Positions 24,659-32,019 of a stretch of 56,124 nucleotides of DNA are shown here, one piece after another. Numbering within the stretch: position 1 is the stretch's first letter; each line of letters begins with the position of its first letter. Location: the NCBI GenBank assembly GCA_012031965.1, contig JAAUSC010000018.1, positions 1 through 56,124 of the forward strand. The letters are read 5' to 3'. Below the pieces are notes generated by a model. That model saw only the letters and a list, made by a program, of their open reading frames with translations, was not told where the DNA came from and searched no databases. The position numbers and the translations under genes are program-made. Origin of the DNA: Scytonema sp. RU_4_4 (lineage in GTDB: Bacteria; Cyanobacteriota; Cyanobacteriia; Cyanobacteriales; Nostocaceae).

Positions 24659-24961
24659 CTAATAAAGCATAGGATTCGTTTTTGGTTGATAATCCAGACA
24701 ATTTATTGCTTCTTCTGTGTTAGCAACAGAGGGACGAACAGTACATTTAAGGTGGTAATCATTGGTAAAATATTGGCAGCCTGTACAAGGAATTTGATGC
24801 ATTTCCTGGGCTTTACTAACGCTGTCTCGCGCTGCTGTCCACATACTGCAGCCAACAAGAAGAACTAATGCCCATGCACTGAGAAAGCAAATAGGGATTA
24901 TCAATGGCTGAATAAAATGAATGAGGTAATACAGTAGTTGCAACACGACAAATCCTGACAA
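24659..24961 (-). CDS. Small Cys-rich protein with N-terminal membrane segments
   Basis: About 100 residues. The first half is hydrophobic (VLQLLYYLIHFIQPLIIPIC, FLSAWALVLLVG), giving one or two membrane segments. The second half is polar with four clustered cysteines: CTGCQYF, HLKCTVRPS, AINCLDYQP. The cysteine pattern suggests metal binding or a disulfide-bonded loop outside the membrane. I do not recognise a named family, but the well-ordered C-terminal half looks conserved. The start is uncertain: TTG at 24961 gives the full hydrophobic segment, with GTG at 24946 as an alternative. It converges on the dehydrogenase gene. Confidence 0.6.
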   Translation of the reverse strand: MSGFVVLQLLYYLIHFIQPLIIPICFLSAWALVLLVGCSMWTAARDSVSKAQEMHQIPCTGCQYFTNDYHLKCTVRPSVANTEEAINCLDYQPKTNPMLY

Positions 24962-25104
24962 AAGTTACAAATTCTGATTTTTTAGCTAGGAGCACCCCAC
25001 GAGGGGAAGTCAAAAGTCAAAAGTCAAAATACTGATCTCACAATTTACGTTTCACTCTTCACTTTTTTCTTGACTCCTAACTTCTTACTTTGTGAGGTCT
25101 TCAG

Positions 25105-26145
25105 TTAAACACCAGCATGACCAATTGCTAATCCAGCAACGAGCATACCCAAAACGAGAAATGGTTGAGCACTAGCTTGATATTTGACATCATTTGCCAG
25201 CGGATCACGTAGGAAGTACATATCCTGGAAGGTGATTTGTGGAATGATGAGTAGTACGAGAATTGCTGCATACAAGTTCTCATGGATATAGACTAGATAG
25301 CCAGCGATCGCCGCTTGAAAAACATCAATCATGACTACGCAAATCCAGGCTGCGGTGGTGACACCAAACATCACAGGAAGTGATTTTAATCCGAATTTGC
25401 GATCGCCTTCTATACTCTTGAAGTCATTGACAATGGCAATGCCCAACCCAGCTAAACTATAAACCACGGTGAGAACCACAATTTTCCAATTGAGTGTACC
25501 AAACAAAGCATGACCAGTACACCAAGGCAAGGCGATGTAGCTCGCACCAAGGGCATAAGTTCCTAACCAACCGTTCTGTTTGAGCTTAAGAGGTGGTGCG
25601 GAATAGATGTATGCTATGAAGGAACCCAATATGGCAGTCACAGTAATCGTGGGAAAGTCATGACCTGCCCAAACATCGAGAACAAATGCTAAACCAATAC
25701 CACCAAGAAGTAATACCAAAATCTGCGTCACAACCTGGGGTAAGGGAATTGCTCCCGAGGGAATTGGGCGATATGGTTCGTTAATCGCATCAATTTCGCG
25801 GTCGTAGTATTCATTCAGAGTTTGTGTATAACCCGTCAAAAAAGGTCCTGCTAGCAACATACACGTTGCTGACTTGAGAACATTTTCCAAAGTCCATGTG
25901 TAATCGCCGGAAGAAGCTGCGCCGCAAACGACGCCCCATATTAGGGGAATCCAAGTGATGGGCTTCATCAGTTGCAGGCGAATTTTCCAAATTGAGGTTT
26001 CCCCAGACGCTGCACCTTTCATACCCAGCAGTTGCCTAGTTTTGGCACTACGATCAACAGTGGCTTTGACTTCCTCTGTTGGTGTTACCGAGTTGAGTAC
26101 CTCTGGTGAATTTGGGTCTGGAGTCATAGGAGTTGATTCAGACAT
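25105..26145 (-). CDS. chlG: Chlorophyll a synthase
   Basis: Esterifies chlorophyllide a with phytyl or geranylgeranyl diphosphate, the last step of chlorophyll synthesis, in the thylakoid or plasma membrane. It is a UbiA-superfamily prenyltransferase of about 346 residues with eight or nine membrane helices. The two Asp-rich sites are visible: NEYYDREIDAINEPYRPIPS and NDFKSIEGDRKFGLKSLPVM. The soluble N-terminus ends with KIRLQLMKPITWIPLIWGV, typical of ChlG. ATG at 26145 (MSESTPMT) is chosen; the longer reading from 26178 runs into the heptamer repeat. The Get3d-like gene ends upstream at 26287 on the same strand. A heptamer array fills the gap between the two. Confidence 0.95.
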   Translation of the reverse strand: MSESTPMTPDPNSPEVLNSVTPTEEVKATVDRSAKTRQLLGMKGAASGETSIWKIRLQLMKPITWIPLIWGVVCGAASSGDYTWTLENVLKSATCMLLAGPFLTGYTQTLNEYYDREIDAINEPYRPIPSGAIPLPQVVTQILVLLLGGIGLAFVLDVWAGHDFPTITVTAILGSFIAYIYSAPPLKLKQNGWLGTYALGASYIALPWCTGHALFGTLNWKIVVLTVVYSLAGLGIAIVNDFKSIEGDRKFGLKSLPVMFGVTTAAWICVVMIDVFQAAIAGYLVYIHENLYAAILVLLIIPQITFQDMYFLRDPLANDVKYQASAQPFLVLGMLVAGLAIGHAGV

Positions 26146-26179
26146 AAGGCGTACTTGCTTATGAGTTGTGAGTTTCAAC

Positions 26180-26235
26180 CAGTTATCAGTTATCAGTTAC
26201 CAGTTATCAGTTATCAGTTACCAGTTATCAGTTAT
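26180..26235. repeat. CAGTTAT/CAGTTAC heptamer array
   Basis: Eight consecutive heptamers in the order T-T-C-T-T-C-T-T (CAGTTAT = T, CAGTTAC = C), so a 21-bp higher-order period is superimposed on the 7-bp unit. It lies between the Get3d-like gene and chlG, in the leader of chlG. Confidence 0.95.
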
Positions 26236-26286
26236 CACTGTGTACTGTTTATTGATAACTGTGTACTGTTTTTACTCCTAGCTTGC

Positions 26287-27387
26287 TTAGAAAGAGATTA
26301 TCAAATATTGGTTTTGAAACTTTGCTCCAGTTACAGGTTTGCCACTTAGGGCAGGAGGGAGGAAGATATTACGCCGTTGGTCTCCTGCTTCCACGGTGAC
26401 TTCTGGACCATACTGAGTTAGTTTAACCTGCTTTTTGTCAAAACCAGGCAAAAATAAGCGTACCTGACGCGTGTTAACGTCTATTTCTATAGGCTTAGGA
26501 GCCTGTACCGCTTGCGCTACAAAATTAGGTAGGGCATCGATCAGCGGTTGCCAATCACCCTGTTTTGCCTCTGGAACAACACTTATAGGTAGGGGAGTAA
26601 ATTCCTCTGCTAGGTCTAAACTTGTGTCTTCTGACACAAGAATAACGCCGCCAATAGTGAGACCAACTTGTTGGGCACTACCCCAAAGATAGCGGGTTGT
26701 CGCGACTTCCACAGGATCATGGGTTGTAACAAGGAAAGCAGCAATACGTTTGGGATCGGCAAGGGCGGCTTTTCCTTTGTCTAAGAAATTATTGACTTGG
26801 TTAGTGGGTTGGGAGAAGTTATCTGTTGTCCAGTTGACATTGAAAAAAGTGCTAATGAGCGGCTGAATCAAGGGTGACTCGGAAATTGTTTTTCCTAAGT
26901 CGGAATTGACAAACAATTGGCGAAACCGTCGCACATACCAACTCAGAGATTCTGGCATTCCCAACATCCGTAGGGTGGAAGAGTCGCCTGAGCCATCATA
27001 GACTATCACGTCATATTTGCCGCTTTCGTCATACTCGCGGATGGCATTTAGGGCGAGGGCGCTATCCATTCCTGGTAAGACTGCTAGTTCTTGACCATAA
27101 ATATCTTTGAGGATGGGTGTGCGGAAGTATTGTGCCTCTAGTTTTTTCACTTCCTCCCAGCTGCGTTCTAGCAGTACTGCTGTTTGGAACTGTACGACTT
27201 GCAAACTTGGAGCAATTTCTTGAGGTTCAGGACCAACAGTTGCTCCTAGCAGGATTGACATTGCTGGTTCTGCTTGTCCAGCTAGGAGAACACGCTTTCC
27301 TTGATTTGCCAATAATTTGGCTGCGGCGATCGCTATTTTTGTGCGATCGCTACCGCCTTTGCCCAAAAATGTCAGTATCAGGGCCAT
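26287..27387 (-). CDS. Get3d-like ArsA/Get3 ATPase with C-terminal alpha-crystallin-like domain
   Basis: 366 residues. The N-terminal 290 resemble an ArsA/Get3 P-loop ATPase, but the Walker A motif is GKGGSDRTKIA instead of GKGGVGKT, with both the second glycine and the catalytic lysine altered. The sequence DVIVYDGSGDSSTLRMLGMP follows as the switch/Walker B region. Residues about 300-366 (IEIDVNTRQVRLFLPGFDKK, VTVEAGDQRRNIFLPPALSG) form a small-heat-shock-like beta domain. This architecture matches the Get3d group known from photosynthetic organisms, whose client is not settled. It precedes chlG on the same strand (gap of about 140 bp), suggesting a link with pigment-protein membrane targeting. 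Start ATG 27387. Confidence 0.85.
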   Translation of the reverse strand: MALILTFLGKGGSDRTKIAIAAAKLLANQGKRVLLAGQAEPAMSILLGATVGPEPQEIAPSLQVVQFQTAVLLERSWEEVKKLEAQYFRTPILKDIYGQELAVLPGMDSALALNAIREYDESGKYDVIVYDGSGDSSTLRMLGMPESLSWYVRRFRQLFVNSDLGKTISESPLIQPLISTFFNVNWTTDNFSQPTNQVNNFLDKGKAALADPKRIAAFLVTTHDPVEVATTRYLWGSAQQVGLTIGGVILVSEDTSLDLAEEFTPLPISVVPEAKQGDWQPLIDALPNFVAQAVQAPKPIEIDVNTRQVRLFLPGFDKKQVKLTQYGPEVTVEAGDQRRNIFLPPALSGKPVTGAKFQNQYLIISF

Positions 27388-27532
27388 TATCTTGATTCCT
27401 AATTTTTACCGCTGGTTTTTTTCAATTCCAACTTAGCACTCAGCTTCTTTTCGCAGCTTCTATCCAAGTTCTGATTACCAAACGCCAGCACACCCTAATG
27501 GGAAGCTGCTGTACGTCTGGTGACTTCTTCAT

Positions 27533-27733
27533 TTACTGCATGAGTTCGAGTTCATCTTCAAAAAACCAAGTGGCAAAATTATCTTCAAACTTGACCACTA
27601 TGCCAACACCGCTACTATCGGTCATCTTGTAACCTTTGATGGTGCCGACCGGATTTTCCTTTATCTTTTTGATCACACTAGCTGGTAAGCGATCGCGCAA
27701 ACGAACGACTTTCACTTTTTGTCCGATTTCCAT
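27533..27733 (-). CDS. petP: Cytochrome b6f complex subunit PetP
   Basis: 66 residues, beginning MEIGQKVKVVRLRDRLPASV and containing GTIKGYKMTDSSGVGIVVKF and ATWFFEDELE. This SH3-like beta-barrel protein is the cyanobacterial PetP (DUF2862), a small peripheral subunit of the cytochrome b6f complex on the cytoplasmic face that affects linear electron flow and complex stability. ATG at 27733 is preferred over the upstream start at 27748 because the extra five residues are not part of the domain. The gene is single, upstream of the Get3d-like gene and in the same orientation (gap of about 145 bp), so co-transcription with Get3d and chlG is possible. Confidence 0.9.
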   Translation of the reverse strand: MEIGQKVKVVRLRDRLPASVIKKIKENPVGTIKGYKMTDSSGVGIVVKFEDNFATWFFEDELELMQ

Positions 27734-27860
27734 GCCAACTTCAAACACAACAAACCAAGACTCAGTGTAGCTGAATCTGGGACTCAGAGGGAGTAGGGAA
27801 AGACCAATAACTCATGAGTACTGACTAGAATGAAATCAATCAGTCAGCAGGTGTAAGCAG

Positions 27861-28568
27861 ATGTTTGTTACAGCGCAGCAGCTAGAACAACAAATGCCCG
27901 ATGCAAGTCGGTTGTTAAGTGATGAGCCAGAAATGGAAAGTTCTTTGCACTATATGCAGCTCTTGCTGCTAGTGAGTTGTTTGGAGTGGTTGTGGCGCGA
28001 TAAAAATGATTTCTTTATCGGTGCGAATCTTACTATATATTTTAGTCGCCAGCAATTGCGGAATCGGGATTTTAGAGGACCAGACTTTTTTTTGGTGAAA
28101 AACACGGAAAAAAGACCTCGTCATTCATGGGTTGTTTGGGAAGAAGATGGGCGTTATCCAGACTTGATTATTGAATTACTTTCTGAAAGCACAGCCAAAG
28201 TTGACCGAACTTTGAAGAAGAACTTATATCAAAATCGATTTCGCACTCCAGAATATTTTTGGTTTTCACCGGAAAATTTGGAATTTTTTGGTTTTGAGTT
28301 GGTAGGCAATGAATATCAAGAAATTGTACCAAATGCACAGGGATGGCGCTGGAGTCAAGTGCTAGGTCTGTATTTGGGTGTAGAGGCAGATAAACTGCGA
28401 TACTTTACATCGCAAGGGGATTTAGTACCAACACCAGAAGAGGCGGCTATTGAAGCACAGCAACAGGTATCTGAAACAGAATTGCTTTTGGAACAAGAAC
28501 AGCGGCGATCGCAATTGTTGGCACAGCAGTTGCGAACATTGGGTATTGATCCCCAGAGTTTAACTTAG
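27861..28568 (+). CDS. Uma2-family (DUF820) PD-(D/E)xK nuclease-like protein
   Basis: 235 residues. The core has the Uma2 pattern: a conserved D in RGPDFFLV, the acidic strand YPDLIIELLSESTAKVDR and a lysine helix (LKKNLYQN) with EYFWFSPENL. This is the restriction-endonuclease-like fold that is abundant in cyanobacteria, of unproven activity. The C-terminus is a coiled-coil-like segment rich in Q and E (EAQQQVSETELLLEQEQRRS) ending LRTLGIDPQSL. It is followed 33 bp later by a second Uma2 gene on the same strand; the two are probably co-transcribed. Start ATG 27861 follows CAGGTGTAAGCAG. Neither gene carries an associated methylase. Confidence 0.82.
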   Translation: MFVTAQQLEQQMPDASRLLSDEPEMESSLHYMQLLLLVSCLEWLWRDKNDFFIGANLTIYFSRQQLRNRDFRGPDFFLVKNTEKRPRHSWVVWEEDGRYPDLIIELLSESTAKVDRTLKKNLYQNRFRTPEYFWFSPENLEFFGFELVGNEYQEIVPNAQGWRWSQVLGLYLGVEADKLRYFTSQGDLVPTPEEAAIEAQQQVSETELLLEQEQRRSQLLAQQLRTLGIDPQSLT

Positions 28569-28601
28569 CCCTTGCAAACTTGAAGTCAGAGGTAGCACCT
28601 T

Positions 28602-29408
28602 ATGTATCAAACTGATCCACCCCGTCCACCACAGGAAGTTTTACCAACGATGTATGATTTGCCTAGTGAATTAGTAGGAGAATCAGGATTGCCAGATGAA
28701 TTTCACATTTTTCAACCCAGACTGCTGGGCGAAACTTGTCAACCTTCTCACTATCCTAGCGAGGAAATTTTAATTGCTACAGACTTAAATCTTTACTACG
28801 ATCCTCGTCATCCATTGTGGTACAAGCGCCCTGATTGGTATATGGTCTTAGGGATTTCTCGTGCCCAACAACAACAAAACTTGCGCTTGAGTTATGTGAT
28901 TTGGCAAGAGGGAGTTGATCCATTTCTCGTCGTTGAATTGCTTTCACCTGGTACAGAACAGGAAGATTTGGGACAAACGCTCAGAGAAGTCAACAAACCC
29001 CCAACCAAGTGGCAGGTTTATGAGCAAATTTTACGTATCCCCTACTATGTCGTGTTTGACCGATACAGCAATCAACTGCGAGGTTTTCGCTTAGAGGGAA
29101 CTCGTTACCAAGAATTATCTTTACCCAACCAACGTTTGTGGCTAGAAGAGATACAGCTAGGTTTGGGAGTTTGGCAAGGTTCCTACGATGACATCACAGG
29201 TCTATGGCTGCGTTGGTACGATGCGAATAATCAATGGATCCTAACATCCACACAACAAGTTGAACGAGAACGTCAACGGGCTGAACGAGAACGCCAAAGG
29301 GCTGAACAAGAACGTCAACGGGCTGAACAAGAACGCCAACGGGCTGAGAAACTGGCGGAGTATTTACGTACTCAGGGAATTGATCCGGATAACTTGCCGC
29401 AAATGTGA
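28602..29408 (+). CDS. Uma2-family protein with heptad-repeat tail
   Basis: 268 residues. Its Uma2 core holds RPDWYMVLG, VDPFLVVELLSPGTEQEDLG, the lysine helix (KWQVYEQIL) and IPYYVVFDRYSNQLRGF. The C-terminal 45 residues are four nearly perfect 7-residue units (ERQRAER/ERQRAEQ) coded by 21-bp tandem repeats at 29262-29345, forming a highly charged coiled coil, then KLAEYLRTQGIDPDNL. The shared …LRTxGIDP end with the gene upstream (27861) shows that they are paralogues. Function is unknown beyond the nuclease-like fold. The end of the gene is followed by about 295 bp without a gene. Confidence 0.82.
   Translation: MYQTDPPRPPQEVLPTMYDLPSELVGESGLPDEFHIFQPRLLGETCQPSHYPSEEILIATDLNLYYDPRHPLWYKRPDWYMVLGISRAQQQQNLRLSYVIWQEGVDPFLVVELLSPGTEQEDLGQTLREVNKPPTKWQVYEQILRIPYYVVFDRYSNQLRGFRLEGTRYQELSLPNQRLWLEEIQLGLGVWQGSYDDITGLWLRWYDANNQWILTSTQQVERERQRAERERQRAEQERQRAEQERQRAEKLAEYLRTQGIDPDNLPQM
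29262..29345 (+). repeat. Four-copy 21-bp tandem repeat within a Uma2 gene
   Basis: Units begin at 29262, 29283, 29304 and 29325 (pattern GAACRAGAACGYCAAMGGGCT). Each codes for one coiled-coil heptad. Confidence 0.95.
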
Positions 29409-29703
29409 AGAAATAAGTTACTTGATATTCAGCATTGAGAAGCAGCTATTTGTTAGCAACAGTTGACACAAGCTTCTGATTGTTAGGAAGTGAGCCACAG
29501 AGTTTGACTGAGTTCTTTTTGGCTGAAATAGGAGAGAAAATATGCTGCAAAATATCCAATTAATCGTATAATTTACAAGGTAATTTCAGCGCACTTTTTC
29601 AGAAAAAACTTATTCTTCCAATAGAAGTACAGCGGGAACTTTCGTAGCTCTTGGGCTTCATTGAGAGAAATTTGGTGTGTAGGTATCTAGTGAGGAGCAG
29701 CAA

Positions 29704-30561
29704 TTGTTGCGAACAATGCGAGGAGTTGTCCGAAAGGCGGGGAAGCTGAAGCGCATCTTGCCAGTTAGTGAAGAATTTTGGATAAAGTTCGATTTATTAA
29801 GAACTTTGGTGCGACGTGACTTAGAGGCGCGGTACAAAGGCTCAATTTTAGGCAATTTATGGCCCTTGGTGAATCAGTTGTCGCAGTTACTGATTTTCAC
29901 TTATGTTTTCTCGATTGTGTTAAAGGTGAAGTTGAGTCTCAAGAATTTACCAGAAAATAACTTTACCTTCGGTTTGTGGTTATTTGCAGGGTTACTACCT
30001 TGGATTGCCTTTAGTAATGGTTTAATTCAGTCAGCAAGTTCGGTGGTAGCACAGCCGAATTTAGTTAAGAAAGTGGTATTTCCCCTGACTTTGTTGCCGC
30101 TCGTGCCAGTTTTCTCAATGTTTATTGAGAGTTCTTTTGGTTTGATGACGTTGATTTTTTTTGTGGCGGTAACTTCTCATACTTTACATGCAACTTTGGC
30201 ACTCCTGCCGTTGCTCTGGCTGACGCAACTACTCTTTACTTCTGGATTGGCGTATTTGGCAGCAGGATTAACTGTGTTTTTACGAGATATTCCGCAGACA
30301 TTGGCAGTCGTATTAAATATTTGGTTATATTTAGCACCTATTGTCTACCCAGCGTCATCTATTCCAGAAGCATGGCGAGGTTGGGTGTTTTGGTTGCATC
30401 CAATAGGGACAATAGCAGAAGTTTATCGTGACTTGGTTTTAACAGGAGAAGTAAAGCATTGGGGCGAGTGGGGAGTTACTTTTGTGGTATCTGCGCTCAT
30501 ATTTTATTTAGGTTTTTCGGTGTATAAACGTTTGCGTCCAGCCTTTGCCGATGTGTTGTAG
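29704..30561 (+). CDS. Polysaccharide ABC exporter permease (Wzm-like)
   Basis: 285 residues with about six membrane helices, an ABC-2-type permease of the Wzm/TagG/KpsM group. Typical features are the N-terminal amphipathic part with LRTLVRRDLEARYKGSILGN, LLPWIAFSNGL and the C-terminal LNIWLYLAPIVYPASSIPE and LHPIGTIAEVYRD. It forms the membrane channel that carries lipid-linked polysaccharide from cytoplasm to periplasm together with the Wzt ATPase at 30700. TTG at 29704 is the start because GAGGAG lies 6 nt upstream; ATG at 29716 is an alternative. It is the first gene of the polysaccharide cluster, about 140 bp before Wzt. Confidence 0.92.
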   Translation: MLRTMRGVVRKAGKLKRILPVSEEFWIKFDLLRTLVRRDLEARYKGSILGNLWPLVNQLSQLLIFTYVFSIVLKVKLSLKNLPENNFTFGLWLFAGLLPWIAFSNGLIQSASSVVAQPNLVKKVVFPLTLLPLVPVFSMFIESSFGLMTLIFFVAVTSHTLHATLALLPLLWLTQLLFTSGLAYLAAGLTVFLRDIPQTLAVVLNIWLYLAPIVYPASSIPEAWRGWVFWLHPIGTIAEVYRDLVLTGEVKHWGEWGVTFVVSALIFYLGFSVYKRLRPAFADVL

Positions 30562-30699
30562 CACTACCGCTCAATGGATCTGAATATATATTCGACTGAT
30601 TTCATAGCATTAGTCATGCTACTATGCGGCAAAACTGGGTGGTAAATTTGATGATTTCTAGTTATAAATGTTAGATTTTGTACTTGGCTACCAGTCAGT

Positions 30700-32019
30700 A
30701 TGTGGTTTATGAGAGAACAGATTGTAATTTCACTAAAGAATGTCTCAAAGCGCTATATGCGCTATGCTCGTCCGGTAGATAGGCTTAAGGACATTTTGCT
30801 ACGTGGTAAAAACCATGCACAAGAGTTCTGGGCTCTACAGGACATTAGCCTAGAAATTTTTAAAGGAGAAACTGTAGGGATTATAGGTCAAAATGGCTCT
30901 GGCAAAAGTACACTGCTGCAAATTATTGCCAAAACATTGACACCAACTAGAGGTGAAGTGTACGTAAATGGTCTGGTTTCAGCACTACTCGAGCTTGGTA
31001 GTGGATTTAATCCCGAGTTCACAGGACGACAAAATGTATTTTTTAATGGACGGCTGCTAGGATTAAGTCAAAGGAAAATCGAAGATAAATTTGATGAAAT
31101 TGCTGCATTTGCAGATATTGGAGATTTTATTGACCAACCTGTAAAAACATACTCAAGTGGTATGTTCATTCGTTTAGCTTTTGCAGTTGTAGTCAGCGTT
31201 AATCCAGACATTTTAATCGTAGATGAAGCATTATCAGTTGGAGATATTTATTTTCAGCAGAAGTGTTTTCAGCGAATCAGAGAACTTAAAGATTCAGGAA
31301 CAACACTTTTATTTGTTTCCCATGATTCTGCTGCCATATATAAACTCTGTCACAGATCTGTTTTAATGGAATCAGGGCAGTTAGTTTTGGATTCCAAACC
31401 AAGGCAAGTCATTGATTTATATGAAGCCAGGTTACTGAAAAAATATGATATAGCACCTGAAAAAGTTAAAATTAAAATGCTATCCGATTCTACATATGAA
31501 AATGATTTAGACAATAAAAATCATTCAGTTAGTAATGCAGACTTAGAAGAAGTGGTTATTAATTTACCAGAAGTTAGTATCAAATTTATTAGATATTTAG
31601 ACGAAAATGAGAAAGAACTTGAAGCGGTAGTAAGCGATGAGGCATTACAGCTATGTATAGGACTGTTGTTTTTGAAGTCTTTTGACGATCCACATATCGG
31701 TTTTAAAATTAGGGAGCGAACTGGAGAAGTTGTGTTTGAAACAAACACATACTGTATGGGACAAAAAGTGGGTCGAGTAGAGAGCGGAACTTTATTGGAG
31801 ATTCGCTTTAACTTTAAAGTGCCTTTGATAGAAGGCGAATACACAATTACAGTAGGTGTGGCTGATAGTGGGTTTGGAGAAGGTTTATTTGAACAAACAT
31901 TAGTTTATGCCCATAACGTTACTGTTTTAAAAGTTCTGAAAAACAAAGAAGCAATACTTTGGTCAGGTCTAGTAAATCTTTCTCCCAGTATTTCTATTTT
32001 TAAGACCACTTATGTTTAA
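30700..32019 (+). CDS. Polysaccharide ABC exporter ATPase with C-terminal binding domain (Wzt-like)
   Basis: 439 residues. The ATPase domain (about 1-245) has Walker A GQNGSGKST, the ABC signature YSSGM, Walker B ILIVDEALSVGD and the H-loop FVSHD. Residues about 290-425 form a second domain (SIKFIRYLDENEKELEAVVS, HIGFKIRERTGEVVFETNTY, LIEGEYTITVGVADSG), typical of Wzt proteins whose C-terminal carbohydrate-binding domain recognises the modified end of the O-antigen. It pairs with the Wzm permease 138 bp upstream. Its last 8 bases overlap the next gene, so translation is probably coupled. GTG/ATG choice: ATG 30700, or ATG 30709 (MREQIVISL) with little Shine-Dalgarno support for either. Confidence 0.92.
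   Translation: MWFMREQIVISLKNVSKRYMRYARPVDRLKDILLRGKNHAQEFWALQDISLEIFKGETVGIIGQNGSGKSTLLQIIAKTLTPTRGEVYVNGLVSALLELGSGFNPEFTGRQNVFFNGRLLGLSQRKIEDKFDEIAAFADIGDFIDQPVKTYSSGMFIRLAFAVVVSVNPDILIVDEALSVGDIYFQQKCFQRIRELKDSGTTLLFVSHDSAAIYKLCHRSVLMESGQLVLDSKPRQVIDLYEARLLKKYDIAPEKVKIKMLSDSTYENDLDNKNHSVSNADLEEVVINLPEVSIKFIRYLDENEKELEAVVSDEALQLCIGLLFLKSFDDPHIGFKIRERTGEVVFETNTYCMGQKVGRVESGTLLEIRFNFKVPLIEGEYTITVGVADSGFGEGLFEQTLVYAHNVTVLKVLKNKEAILWSGLVNLSPSISIFKTTYV

Noticed and set aside
31521-31844. 107-codon minus-strand frame
   Set aside because: Antisense to the C-terminal domain of the Wzt-like ATPase; no own features.
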